From Clitopilus passeckerianus (Eukaryota; Basidiomycota; Agaricomycetes; Agaricales; Entolomataceae): a stretch of 64,000 bases of DNA. The notes under the pieces are model-generated. The model saw only the letters and a list, made by a program, of their open reading frames with translations. It did not search any database and was not told the origin of the DNA. Shown one piece after another: positions 1 through 11,937 of the stretch (its first letter is position 1; every line of letters begins with the position of its first letter). The stretch lies in the NCBI GenBank assembly GCA_944990035.1, contig CALYLX010000139.1, positions 372,001 through 436,000 of the forward strand, written 5' to 3'. The position numbers and the translations under genes were made by a program.

Positions 1-62
1 GTGAGTTCAACGTTCTTTGAATAGGACCATAACGCGAACTTATGTAGGAAAACGAATTATAG

Positions 63-3000
63 TGTTTTGCTTGGTCCCCCGACCCAACGGTCGACGACCT
101 TCTCGCTGTAGGCAACTCAACAGGCAAAGTCGAACTCATCCGCCTCACCCCAACCTCGACATCTCGTAACTCCAACTTTCAAAGCCTCGGAATCTTACCT
201 GGAGCACCCTCAGTTCCATTGAACGTCCGAAATTCGCGAGCTTGCAATGCCCTGGCCTTCAACTCCATTGAGCCTAATCTTCTGGCTGCAGGCTACGACA
301 AGGCACGAGGGGAAGGAAGTCTGGTCATATGGGATATCAACGGAGGCATGGCCTCGCTTTCCGTGCCAGTAACTGGAACAAACGAGAGCGTGGTGGAACC
401 ATACCAGCAGAAACCACGCGTCGCCCTAGGAGTTTCTCCAATATCATCACGAATACACCCGCTTCCAGGCCACGACCGGGACCCTTCACTCACAAAGGAC
501 TCCCAGAAAGGCCCCTTCATCCAACAACAGCACCTTCAAGGCGACTCTGTATCATGCGTGCAATTCCTCCCCTCCTCTCCATACCTATTACTCGCAAGCA
601 TTTCCAACCGATGGCTTCGCCTCCTCGACCTGCGTGTTCCAGGCGGCGGAGCCCTTTCCAACGCTGCAAACCCATCAGGCACGGGTGCGAACCCGAACTA
701 CATGCCAGGCAGCCTCCCTGCAGCCAACGCCTCCGCCAAAGTACACGGAATATCCACCGACCCATTCGACGTGCATAGATTCGCGACGTTCGCCGACTCA
801 GTTGTGACAGTCTGGGATGTCCGAAGAACGTCCTCATCCAGTTCGATACTGAGTGCTGGACCTCTGTCGTCCTCTGCTCCCCCAATTCAACTTAAATCAG
901 TACTCGCTTTCACCTCTGCAGACGCTGCTGCAGATGGTCCGACACATATGCATCGATCTCAAGCTGGCTCTGCCAAGGGTGCCGCTCAATCCGCACCTGC
1001 ACCCAACTCATTCATCCAAATCGAGTTTTCGAGCACCAGGAGAGGATGCCTCGCAACTCTAGAACGTGACGCTGGTTATGTGCGGTTCTGGGACGTGCTT
1101 GGGAGGTCTCCGAGCTCCAGCACGGCTTCTAGCGATAGTGCAAGCAGCCGACGGGATTCTGGTGTGGGGAGCTCTGCTTCTCAGCCCGGCCAGGCACCGG
1201 GGACTGCTTCGCTCAGCAGACGAGCTTGGGCTACCCTGCCTTGGACTGGGGGTTCGACTTCTGGGGATTCTGGGCAGTCGAATTCGGGACCTTCGAGGAG
1301 GGATAGTCTGGATGTGGAGGTACCACAGACGGTGTTGGTGGATACCAGGCGGAGTATGTATACCTTCATCAGCTGTCTATCTGTACTGACTGACGTTACT
1401 CTCTGCAGCGAAATTCTTCCCTCAATCCATCACCTCCTTCACCCTCGCGCCGTCCGCCTCCTCTTCCGTATCCCTCACGACCAACATTCTCCTCCTCAAC
1501 AAAGACTCCGACCTTGAGATATACGCCGTCCACGATGCCCCCAAGAACGTCGTCTGGAGCTCAAGAGGCGAGATGAACATCGCCGCAGGCACAGGCTGTA
1601 AAATCCTCTCGCCCTCCTCCATGGGCGAAGAAGGACAAAGTCTCCAAGATCGAAGTCGCAGTCGGGTCAGAACAGAGGAATATGCAGAAGATGAGCCGGA
1701 TAACGAGTATGAGGATAGCCCGCCTACTGCTACCCCAGCTGCTGCCCCCACGACGTCGATAACGATTCACCAACCATCGCCCGTATTAGGGAGAGGTCGT
1801 GAAAGATCTAAACTTACCACGTCGACTTCCGGTCACGGAGAAACACCTGCCCACCCACCTCGGCCTAGCCAAACCTCACCCGTGTTGTTCGGGAGAGGGG
1901 ATGAAGACGGGTTCCCGGCGTTACCATCTATAACGTCTGCTGTTACTACGACACCTACCACTGCTATACCAGGCAAGAAATCCAGGCGGGCGCATACTCA
2001 TGCGGAGGAGGGTATTCCAGCTTCACTCAGTCGGGAACCTGGGCCGTTCAAATCTGGAAGCCAGAGCTACAGCCGTGAACACCAAGGTCTTGGTATTTCA
2101 GTCCCTGCTGCAAATCATGCGGCTACTGGTGGACGTGCTGGGCCGGGTAGAGGTCAGAGCACGAGTCGTGTAAGGCGTCCCGGAGGGATGAAGGGGGTTG
2201 GGATTGTGGTTGAGCAGGATATTTCGATGGTTATGAAGAGGAGGGCGGAGGTTGGGTATGGGTTGTCTTATGTTCGTTTGCTGTTTTTCTTCGGATATTG
2301 TGCGCATATATTGATTGGGTATATGCCATTTTTCTATAGCCGCAGCGTAACGTGCAGATTGTCCAGGAATGCGATCCTGCTAGTGGGATGGCGAGTGCGT
2401 TGGCTGGAGTTTGGGAGTGGATTAATCGTGCGTTTTTTTTCCCTTTCACACTCCTTCTGCCTACTAGTGCTGATATATTCCGGCCATAGACTCCTCGGAA
2501 TGTCTCTCAGTACCAACTCCCGTTATTGACAATTACGATTTCTCCTATCAAGGGCTCTTGGGAATCTGGGAAGGCTTCTCGCCACTCCCAGGTCCGGTCC
2601 CTCCTCCTTACAGGCTTTCTCCATCTCCTCAACAACCTTCCATCCATATGCTAACATCTGATATGGTACGTACCTCACCTCAACTAGGACCCTCATAATC
2701 ATTGACGACTTGATACAGGATACTCCCACTCCCGTGCCAGAAGCCAGACCAACAGGTCGCAGATCCGGAAGACGTGGAGGAGGAGGTCCAGATTCGCGCA
2801 ACAGCCATACGCCAGCAGTTGCACAGTTGTCGCTATCTGATGATATGACCTCCTCTGCGGCTACTCCGACAGGATCGTTCCAAGGTGCTCTCCTAACACT
2901 GGCTCACCGAGTTGGCCTCCTTGGCATTGCTGGACCGGATAACAAGCCATGGAGAGCGAGCGTACCCTCTGCTAAGAACTTGCAGCGGCAGGTTGCCTTG

Positions 3001-4376
3001 CTGCTTTGCGGCTGGAAGGTCAGGGAGGACGACGTTAATGAGATGATTCAGAAGTACGTCCACAGATGTATAGGACGGAGTTTCTGGCTGATGTACGCCT
3101 TTTATCAGGTGGGAACGAGATGGAGAGATTCCAAGGGCGGCGTGCTGGCTGGTTTTCACGAAGCAGTACAGCAAGGCTATTTCGCTACTTATGAGGAGCT
3201 CAGGTAAATGACACCTTTTGACCTCTCGACGCGTTTCTAATGTGCTTGCCACAGACGAATCCCACCAAATGATGTCAGGAACCGTCGCGGCATTGGCACC
3301 CCATACAGCTGGTTCCCTCAGCATGCGAAGTCCTGAACTTCGCGACCACTGCCAACGTCTGATTACCCGTCTTCAAGACCCCTACTTCCGGGCCATGTTG
3401 ATCAACCTATCCCTCAACGACTGGTCCGAAGTTCTTGAAGAAGACGCCCTTCCCTTCCGTGAACGTCTGGCTATCGCTTTCCAGTTCCTCGAGGACAAGG
3501 CTGTCACTTCGTATCTCCGAAGATGTATGGAAAAGGCGATCCCGAGGGGAGATATAGACGCGTTGTTGATCCCCGGACTGAAGAGCAAGCCTGGCATTGA
3601 CCTCTTGCAAGGCTATGTCGACCGTACCGGAGACGTGCAGACTGCAGCCATACTAGGATCGTACGTCTGTCCTCCGATCAACATGCACTCTCTGCCTCGA
3701 AACGTTAGACGAAGAGTGGATGCGGCGGACCTGGCTGTTGGGAGATGGGTGGAGAGCTATAGAGATTTGCTGGATGGGTTCAGGATGTTCCGCTTTAGGG
3801 TTGCGTTTGATATTGAGAAGGGCCAAGCGGCGTTGGCAAATTCGAGGGCTGGGGGATATACTCCTGGGGATTGGGTCCCGAAGCAAATCTATATCAGGTG
3901 CAATTATTGCAATAAACCTGTTACGCCAGAAGGTGGGACTGGGGCTGAGGCAACTGGTGGAGGTATTACGCAGAATGGGAGGGTATGTTTCTGTTTCCTC
4001 TAGTAATTATTCTGGGTTCTGATTTTGATGTTTCGCCCAAAACAGCCTACGACATGCTATCACTGCAACGGGAGATTACCACGATGCGCCGTGTGCCTGA
4101 TGACACTCAGTATAGTGCAAGACTCTGCGAGGGAATCAGAGCTCCTGAATGCCCAGGCGAAGGGTAGGTCCTTCTCATTCCAATTCCAAATACGAGCGCC
4201 AATCTTACTTCCCTTCCGCAGATACCTGGGACGATGCCCTCCTAATGTGTCAGACTTGCCGTCACGGAGGACACGCAGCTCATATCCTGGAGTGGTTTTA
4301 TGGAACAGGCGGAGGGTCGGCACATGATGTGTGCCCTGTTGCTGATTGTGAATGTCGCTGTGCAGAGGAGATTTGA
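63..4376 (+). CDS. Mios/SEA4-type SEA (GATOR2) complex subunit, 5' end outside window
   Basis: Subunit of the vacuole-associated SEA/GATOR2 complex, which controls TORC1 in response to amino acids (family knowledge). The window opens on a GTGAGT donor; that intron runs to the TAG at 60-62 and coding resumes at 63. Visible: WD40-type blades in the first part ([34 protein letters not shown]), a long Ser/Pro/Arg-rich linker (about 1620-2230), a helical region (about 2880-3900), and a C-terminal zinc/RING-like module with [21 protein letters not shown] and [12 protein letters not shown], the arrangement known from Mios. At least six short introns split the visible part, for example 1352-1410, where the frame moves into [15 protein letters not shown]. 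The stop is TGA at 4374-4376. The blade and zinc module combination makes WDR24 or WDR59 homologues less likely. The start codon and first blades lie upstream of the window. Confidence 0.88.
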
Positions 4377-4705
4377 ATTTTTTGCCAATATTGTATGAAT
4401 ATCCCGAATGAGCTTTTGATCACAACTTCGCTCTGGGATCTGGGCTTTATACCATTCACGTATCGCATGGTGATAGCCCAGAATTTCTTGGGCAAGGCAG
4501 GCGTCAGGTTGATGAAAGAGTGGTGTGCAATCTACGAGCGCCAAGAACAGCCCCTGAACAGCCGTCAGGAAGCGAGAAGGTGGACCAGCGTCTCATTCCA
4601 TGGACCCACAATGCACCGGTTTGGGCCACACACGTTTAAAGTACTTTTAAGGTCGGCATTTTGGGTTTAACAGCCAGCTCTTCCCAAAACTACCCCAAGC
4701 CGACG

Positions 4706-6279
4706 ATGTCATGCTTATTTGCTCCCTTTCATAGACACCCAGAGCATCCTGAAGATTCCCCGGGAGTGGAAAGCCCACATGAGGCCCATCCACCACCGCC
4801 GAGAGTCCCGGTGGAAGTCCTGGACCTCATTATCGAAGAGAGCAAGGCCGATAAATCAACTCTGTTAACATTTGGCTTGGCGTGTCAATACACGAACGCT
4901 GCCACCCGGGCAATGCTTTATTCAGCAGTCGAATTCGACTTCGATGTGGCCAAGAAGGGCCAAGAACGCTTTGACACTTGGCTTGATCTACTTGACTCTC
5001 CATTTGCCAGCTTCCCCAATGCATTTAAATGCATCTCGTTCAAGAATTTCCGAACTATCCTCGCTGACACCGAATTAAAAGGCTCTTATAGAACCAGGAA
5101 GCGAGAGGAAAGACGGATTCGTCGAATCGCAGCATCTCTTTCCCAGGTTGAGAGTATAGAGCTCAGTAGCAGCAGAACTTCTTGGGGGCCTATACCCTCC
5201 AATGTTCTAACCCTCCTCCCCGGGCTGAAGGCTTCCCGGATGGTCATCACCGGCTTACGCTTTTATCGGGGCGTTGAACACTTTTTCGCTTCTATTCCAC
5301 CCTCCATCGACGCTCTCGAGATAGCCTCGCTAGTTGTCTTCGATCGGAATCTCCAGAATACGGTCTCTCTTAAAAGAAGAACCAAGCCCCTGCGCATACG
5401 CACGCATGACAGCATCTCACTGACCATACTGAATGGAATCCGAAAGTCGAAGAAAAACGATTGGTACCCTGGAATCGAGATCGACAACCTTGGATTGAAT
5501 TTATATGGCAGCAAAGACGTTGTTGGGATCAACGACGACAGGCATTTTGCATTTGTGCGGAACGCACTGAGAAACGGCTCCTCTATTCAGCATCTCGCGA
5601 TAAAACAACTCGCAACTATTTCAAATCTCCGTGCATTCTCTCCCCTACTCATGACCGTCTATTGTAAATTGACTTCCCTCATTCAGGACACGGCTCGCCG
5701 GCTCTTTACAGGGAAATTGACCTCTCAAAGTGTACGAATCTCCGGACAATCCACTTCGAGTGTGTCCCACTGGGTATATCTACCTCAAGATTCGTTGAAG
5801 TTATTATTAAACTCCTCGACTCTCTTCCGGGCGAAGAATTACGGACAATATGCTTTCACTTCTGCTTTGAGGCTGAGAGGACTTTCCATGCTATCAGAGA
5901 AAAGCAGGGATCCTTCGGTCCTTTCAGCTTTTCCAAGTTCCGCAAACTGGAAGATGTGGTCTGGATCGTTCATGCGACCCCTTCATCCTGTTTCCCAGAA
6001 TTTAAGTGGAGTTTGCAATCTTCTGGTTTACTTGACAGTTTCCCGGAAGAATACATTCAATCCCGGGCAGCCTCCCAGAATCGTATTGACGGGGCTCCTC
6101 ACGGAGTGACGCACCATGGAGGTATGTTAAAAGGTTCTATGAATCATATATATTCTGACACGTGTCTAAATCCAGCTAAAATTGGATTTTACAGGTTTGA
6201 CAACGAAAATGGCGAGCCGTTCAGCGATAAGAGCGACTTGAAAGTATTTCTTGAGTTCTTCTCAAACTTGGGGCGATAG
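4706..6279 (+). CDS. F-box-like protein (orphan LRR-type)
   Basis: Probable substrate-recruiting F-box-like protein of an SCF ubiquitin ligase. The N-terminus carries PRVPVEVLDLIIEESKADKS followed by LLTFGLACQ, the usual shape of Agaricomycete F-box-like proteins; the rest has leucine-rich stretches but no clear repeat. ATG at 4706 is the first in frame. The frame closes if 5631-5686 is removed (GTGCAT...CATTCAG, 56 nt), giving SNLRHGSPALYREIDLSKC across the junction. A second possible intron, 6122-6175 (54 nt), is in frame, so the protein is about 505 aa, or 487 aa if that intron is spliced. A distant relative lies at 35846-37288. These proteins form very large, poorly conserved families in mushrooms, and the target cannot be inferred. 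Confidence 0.7.
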
Positions 6280-6479
6280 TTCCGAAAAATAATTCTATAA
6301 TTTTCTACCCCATCATTTTAAATCGTTGTGTACGCTCCTTTTCTTCCCATTTTCAAAAGTTTGAACGTTGGTCGACTGTGAAGCAACCGTAACGGGCGGC
6401 CTTAATTGAAGGGAAGTTGAGGCGAGAAGGAGGTTGGCAGGTCTATGTAGATATAAAACTATAGCAGGCAGCGCACTGC

Positions 6480-6725
6480 CCAATGTATAGTTGACGTCAA
6501 GCTGGGAAGCGTGACGGTCACACTCCCTGAGGCCTCCTCCACCAACTTGAAGGAGTTGCAGCCCGTTTGAGCGGGGCCAGACGACTACTTAAGCGCCGAA
6601 GATCTAATACATACATCCCTCAGTGAGGATAGATGCCTTGATGCACGTGTCCTAAGCTGTATTAGGGCACAGCGTTGGGGGCTAACCTCAGGCGGCCTTC
6701 AGTGCGGCCTCAGTTATCTCCTCTC
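6480..6725. repeat. Diverged repeat, copy 1 (upstream of ubiquitin-like gene)
   Basis: About 230 bp that align with 11700-11937. The best-conserved cores are TTGCAGCCCGTTTGAGCG, CTTAAGCGCCGAAGATCTAA and TGCACGTGTCCTAA, with roughly 70% identity by eye elsewhere. It fills most of the 6280-6816 gene-free gap and ends about 90 bp before the ATG at 6817. No terminal inverted repeats or long open frame were found. It may be a mobile-element relic or a duplicated 5' flank. Confidence 0.7.
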
Positions 6726-6816
6726 ATGGGAACAGCTCTCGTCCAGACTGGTTGTAAATTTGACGTCGGAGGGGATTTGTCAACCTACGTGCTCAGCTAC
6801 ACACATAATCACTATC

Positions 6817-8057
6817 ATGGAGGCATGTGTTCTCCTATCAACTTGTAGTTTGCTCTATTGCTTACGATATTGCAGCAGAACTTGTGCACTCTGACAGGCA
6901 GCGGATTCAAGCGGTCACGTCCCGTCAATCGGATCTATTGCCAGAGGCATTCGCCCTGGAAGAGCTGATTCGGAAACTTGTCAAGAATTTGGAGGATACG
7001 TCCGACTCCCCTCCAGAATACCGAGCCTTGGCAACAACATTGAAAGAGATTCGGGACGGAACAATTCCGTTCATCTACAGGGCATTTGGGCCTGATTGGT
7101 CGCAAGCTATTGCAGAACGAATTGAGGAACATATTCTAGTCGAGATCTGCTACATGCGCTCTATTCTGAGCAGGTTTCTGGACAAACATGCTGCCCTATG
7201 GGTTGGGCTACAAGAAGTGATCCCGCCAAGTAGCAAGGCAAAGACAGTCGTGGACATGACATGGGATCACTTCTGGTCGCTTATTTGCGACTTTATGAGT
7301 CCTGCTAGGAGAATCCGCAAGAAAATGGCGCGTTCTCAGCGAAGGATAAATGCCCTTTTGTGAGTGGTCTGTACCTCGAGGATATCATCCTTTGAGCTTA
7401 CTGGAGACCAGGTTTGCCGTCTTTGCTGTAGGCACTGGGGCCACTGATCCACTCCGCAGATTGGACCTTCACCAGATTGATATTCACGATTTCTTTGGGC
7501 GTCACTGGTCTCTGCCTCAGGATCTTTGCCTGCATCGAGATGTAAGATCACACCTTGATAAACCTTTTTTCGGTGCTCGGGGATATCCTGATTCCTCAAT
7601 GCTAGACGTTCGTGAAGATTCTTTCCCTCAAGTTCCAAGGGGGACCGGCGGAAGCAGTTGTTTCATCCGAAAGGTTCAGTGTGTTCCGTCACCAGGACCT
7701 CGGAATAATCAGGCCATCTGAATGGACTAGGAATATCAAATCCGGTGAAAGCTTGCAACTTAGCGTGATCATCAGCCGGTCAGTTCAGACGGAGGAACCA
7801 CCTGATGTTGAGGGAATAGAGTGCCCTCGATGTTCTTACGACAGAAACATCCATCATGCGGAGGGTTGGGTCGACTGGTAGGCCTGTAATCCTGTGCAAT
7901 TCCTAATTGGGCTCAACGTTTCTTCGCTACTAGTTGCCAGTGCGGCTCCAAATTCAATATCGCAGAGGTCACGAAGGAAAGGGACTCGAAGGCTCTCAAT
8001 CCGTCAACTGGTCAATCTCAACAGTATGCATTTGATACATCTTCCGGCCGTTGCTAA
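6817..8057 (+). CDS. Ubiquitin-like/zinc-ribbon domain orphan protein
   Basis: Family of unknown function that I associate with Agaricomycetes. The N-terminal helical half (LVHSDRQRIQAVTSRQ onward) is followed by a ubiquitin-like fold (HDFFGRHWSLPQDL, then TFVKILSLKFQGGPAEAVV and RPSEWTRNIKSG) and a C-terminal zinc ribbon with CPRC and CQCG pairs. The model starts at ATG 6817; intron 6827-6875 (49 nt) gives MEASELVHSDRQ. Further introns fall around 7362-7437 (boundaries uncertain), 7540-7605 and 7878-7933 (56 nt), the last joining GWVDC to CQCGSKFNIAEVTK. The stop is TAA 8055-8057. The gene directly follows repeat copy 1 and ends 100 bp before the aminopeptidase-like gene on the same strand. 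A membrane or NLR partner has not been shown for this family. Confidence 0.65.
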
Positions 8058-8156
8058 CCCTTTGCAAAGTGATGTAGTCGATGACTCCGATTTTGAACGT
8101 ATTTTCGCTTTCTTTTCGGTAGAGCTGAGCTATGTTTGTGATATTCAACTGAAAAT

Positions 8157-11100
8157 ATGTCATGGAAGCTCAACTTTGATCAGGTCCCCCCTACCGCTCA
8201 AGGTACAGCCATCTCTGTCAATGACCTACAAACGAGTTCCTTACGCAAATACGTAGGTGCGCGGATTGAGGAGGTCTCCGACGAACCCAACAGCAACGAC
8301 ACACCAAGCGCCGAAATCTTGGCCCCATCGAGCATAGGCGTGAAACCCCTACCAAAACTACCAAGGCGACAAGACCCTTTCGCTGCCACCTCTCACAACG
8401 CCAACTCTTCCATTCCTCATCCCAAATCTAGAGATAACGAATCGAGGGGTGCCAATTATCCCCCACCCAGACCTTCTCGTGCCAATACCGCTACACTGAA
8501 CGATATCTCAACCCCTCCCCGACCCTCCCGCGCCAACGCCGCCTTGATGAACGATAGCCTCCCTCCCGCCGGACCTTCTCGTTCCAGTAATCTCATCCTG
8601 GGCGATATCTCCCCCGCTCAGGGTAGCCTCAGTGATCAATGGGAGTTCGCCGAGAAACTGTCAGATTCTCACCAAGTTGACCAGAAGGACAGTCCTCCAG
8701 GGAAACGGTTAAACGCTATCCCTAGTAATACGAACCCTACCAAGTCCGCGGGATCCAGTAGGTGGGGCTTTGGATGGGGAACCCGGAGGAAGCAGGAAGA
8801 GGAAGACGTCGAGGCTGAGCAGGCACCATCGACCGATTTACTTTCTCAACCCACCATATTCTTCGCCGGTCATTTTCAACGGAATCACTCACAAAGTGGC
8901 CAAGGGAGCAATGGGAGCGACTACATAATACCCAAGTACCCCATGAGGGACCTATTTCCCGTATCAACTGCGCCCGGTTCCTCAAGACGGCACCTTCATC
9001 GCAACACCTCCACAGTTACCCTTGTTGGATCCGCGTTAGAACGCAAATTGAATACAACCGAATCCGTCCGGCAGCACTATGACACGCTTGACCGGTTGAA
9101 GGAGCTTCGGAAACTCATGGCTCGTGAGAAGCTCGACTACTAGTCAGTTCATCTCCTCATATCGCCCTATCAAACTCTCACTGCTCGATAGCCTTATCCC
9201 TAATGAGGATGCTCATGGATCTAACATTACGGCTGACAGTGATCAAAGAAGGCAATATATGACTTCGTAAGCCCATCCCTTTTTGAAACGTCAAACCCGC
9301 TGCTGATTCGGGATGTAGATTCTACGGTTCTTCTGGTGATGCAGTGGTTTCCATGAAAAATGCTTACTTGTTCGTCGACGCGCGTTGGCCTCAAGCTATA
9401 CATATCGTGGACCGACACTGGACCGTTGTGCAAACGGGTCGGGCTGGCCAGCCAAAAGACTGGGTCGAATGGATCGTGGTACGTTTTTGAGGCTTTTCTT
9501 CGGTGCTGCTACAGCTCAGCGTAGGGTGCGCAGGCTCGAGCGAAGGCTTTTAGGATCGGCGTAGATGCTCGCATGATTTCTCATAGGGCAGCTCAACACC
9601 TTTCTAGTCCATTGGACAAGGAATCAAAGCTAGTCTTTCCCCCGCAGAATCTGGTCGATCTGATTTGGAAGAGCAAGCCTACTCGATCATCGGCGCCGGT
9701 ATATATACACCCTATTGAATTCTCCGGAAAGTTACATTCATCTGTCTTGCCCAAAATTTATTTATTCGATGATCAGGTGCCAGCGCAAATACCAAGCTAC
9801 GGGAGTTGAGGGAATGGATCCGAGCGCAGCGTGCTTCTACCCCATCGTATTCGAAAACCGCGCCCACACCGCAAGAGGTCCATACGGGGACTCTAATATC
9901 CTCTCTTCCGGCCATTGGTGAGCCAACATATCCTTTCACTCTTTCCTCTATATTAACGGTGCTTCCAGCCTGGCTTCTCAACCTTCGTGGACGCGACATT
10001 CCCTTCAACACCCATTTTCATGCTTACCTATTTGTTGGGCTGGACAAGGCCGTGATTTTTGTGGAACCAAGCAAACTATCCGGAGAGATAGCGGGTTACC
10101 TGAAGCAACTGGAGGTGATGACGAAAGAGTACTTTGAAGTTTGGGCATTCCTACGAAAGCGGGAATGGGGGGAGGGGAGGGTGTGTTATTTCTGTTGGTC
10201 CCTTGTTGTGGCCTTTGTTCAAAAGTTTCAGGTCCTGATATTCCCAGAAATCTCGTATGCCATCTCGCTCATGCTCACGCATTTTCGGTACACTATCACA
10301 CCATCCTACTTGGACGCTACGAGAGCTTCCAAGAATGAGGTTGAAGTGGAAGGGCTGAAAAGGGCGAATCTACGCGACGGAGCATCCTTCGTAAGTGCGG
10401 GCTAAAACAGACTAGAGTACTACTACTCAAATTTTTCCTACGCTGTACAGGTTCGGGTTTTGGCATGGCTTGATTCCAAGCTTCATGATGGCCATGAGAT
10501 CACCGAATGGGAGGCGTCAAGTAGGTTGACGGAGTACAGGAAGCAGAATAAACACTTCGTATGGCTCGCCTACACCCCGATTTCCGCTTCGGGTCCCAAT
10601 ACTGCCCTTCCGGGCTATACACCTTCTAGAGCCGCGGCACTAACGATTGGGCGTGCTACTCCATATCTCAAGTAAGACCATACCAACTCAGCTCATAACA
10701 ACGCTGACGTCCCGGCTTGTTTAGCGATTCTGGAGGGAGATATCAAGATGGCGATTGCGATACTAGTCGCACGCTTATCTTTGGCCGACCAACAGCAGAG
10801 ATGTGCGAAGCGTACACACGTGTATTGCAATGCCATGTTAGTTTTCCGTGCCCCGTCAAGCTACGAGAAGTGCTAATTTGGACACCCCAGATTGCTATAG
10901 ATAGTGCAGTATATCCTGAGGGTACATCAAGCCGCCAACTAGACGTGCTTCCCCACCAAACCGTACATAAAGGCGATTATAAGTATATGGTGAGCAGCAC
11001 TCTACGGTCAAACGTTTAAGCTCTCCATCTGAACGTTGGTCTAGTATGGTGGATCCGACCCATTCTTAACCACACACAATGCCCCTCAGGGTATTTCAAG

Positions 11101-11567
11101 AGATGCTCCCTTAATGCCAGGCTACGTCATCGCGAACAAAGCTGGTTTCTGTAAGTAAAGATGCTTACATTGAGTTATACCTTCATTAACAAGACGGTCA
11201 TGACAGACCTCGAGGGCAACTGGGGAATTAGTATTAAATCCACCCTTCTGGTAGCGCGAACTATGGTAAGCCGATAGTATCACGAATCAAATTCTTCGAG
11301 AGGAACCTAATACATATCACTTTCTACATCGGAAAGGCTGGTCTCGGCTTTGAGCGGCTAACTTGTGTGCCAATACAGACACGCATGGTCAAGGAGAGCC
11401 TGTTGACGAAGCAAGAAAAAGCATGGCTCAAGGTGACAACAGACCCGTTGTTTCTAAGGTAACCACTGAACTATGATCAGGACCATAACCAACAGTGCTG
11501 GGACAAACTGAAGCCCTTTCTCCAGGACGACAAGCGCGCTTTGAAATGGCTCAAACGTCAGTTATAG
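8157..11567 (+). CDS. Aminopeptidase P-like protein (M24B) lacking three metal ligands
   Basis: Homologue of Xaa-Pro aminopeptidase P, which normally uses two metals to cleave X-Pro at N-termini. Fourteen exons give an exact 2703-nt frame (900 aa); introns are 9143-9191, 9267-9318, 9479-9533, 9731-9783, 9918-9968, 10181-10231, 10391-10450, 10672-10724, 10837-10890, 10990-11044, 11151-11206, 11266-11336 and 11433-11480. Residues 1-300 are low complexity with PPRPSRAN-type repeats; the creatinase-like N-domain starts near RLKELRKLMAREKLDYYL. The fold is clear (AWLLNLRGRDIP, SASGPNTALPGY, NDSGGRYQDGDCDTSRT, LGFERLTCVPIQTRMVKES). The two Asp ligands remain (DSGG, DTSRT). The His segment normally reading GHG is reduced to YGGSDPFLTTHNAP, the NEPG Glu is Lys (ANKAGF), and the RIES Glu is Lys (SIKS). 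It is therefore probably a non-catalytic pseudoenzyme, but the open, properly spliced frame argues against a simple pseudogene. Confidence 0.85.
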
Positions 11568-11620
11568 CTAGAGACTTCACGAGGTTCCCGTAGCGTCCAC
11601 AAAGACCGGCACCGGGACCT

Positions 11621-11628
11621 ATATAAGG
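11621..11628 (+). promoter_or_regulatory. TATA-like element downstream of the aminopeptidase-like gene
   Basis: The sequence reads ACCTATATAAGGACC about 50 bp after the aminopeptidase-like stop and 310 bp before the PAH start. It fits a TATA box, but the distance to the PAH ATG is long, so its role is open. Confidence 0.3.
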
Positions 11629-11699
11629 ACCGGTTTATGTTTATTCTCACCTACATTTTAGGTGTAATTCGGATTACCGCTTTACTTATGTCGGAGGCC

Positions 11700-11937
11700 C
11701 AACTTGAACGTCTGGTTGGGGTCGGGCCGGTGGGCGTGGCGGTCGCACTCTCTTCAGTTTCCCCCATCAACGTGAAGGGGTTGCAGCCCGTTTGAGCGTG
11801 GCCAAAGAACTGCTTAAGCGCCGAAGATCTAATCCATTCCTCAAGGAGGATAAATGGGCTTGATGCATGGAATGCACGTGTCCTAATAAGCTGTATTAAG
11901 GCCCAGGGTCGAGGCGGCTAAGCGCTCAGAACCTTCA
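11700..11937. repeat. Diverged repeat, copy 2 (upstream of PAH gene)
   Basis: Second copy of the element at 6480-6725, in the same orientation, ending next to the ATG at 11938. Together with 11568-11700, which shows nothing else recognisable apart from a CTATATAAGG TATA-like site near 11621, it accounts for the gap before the PAH gene. Confidence 0.7.
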
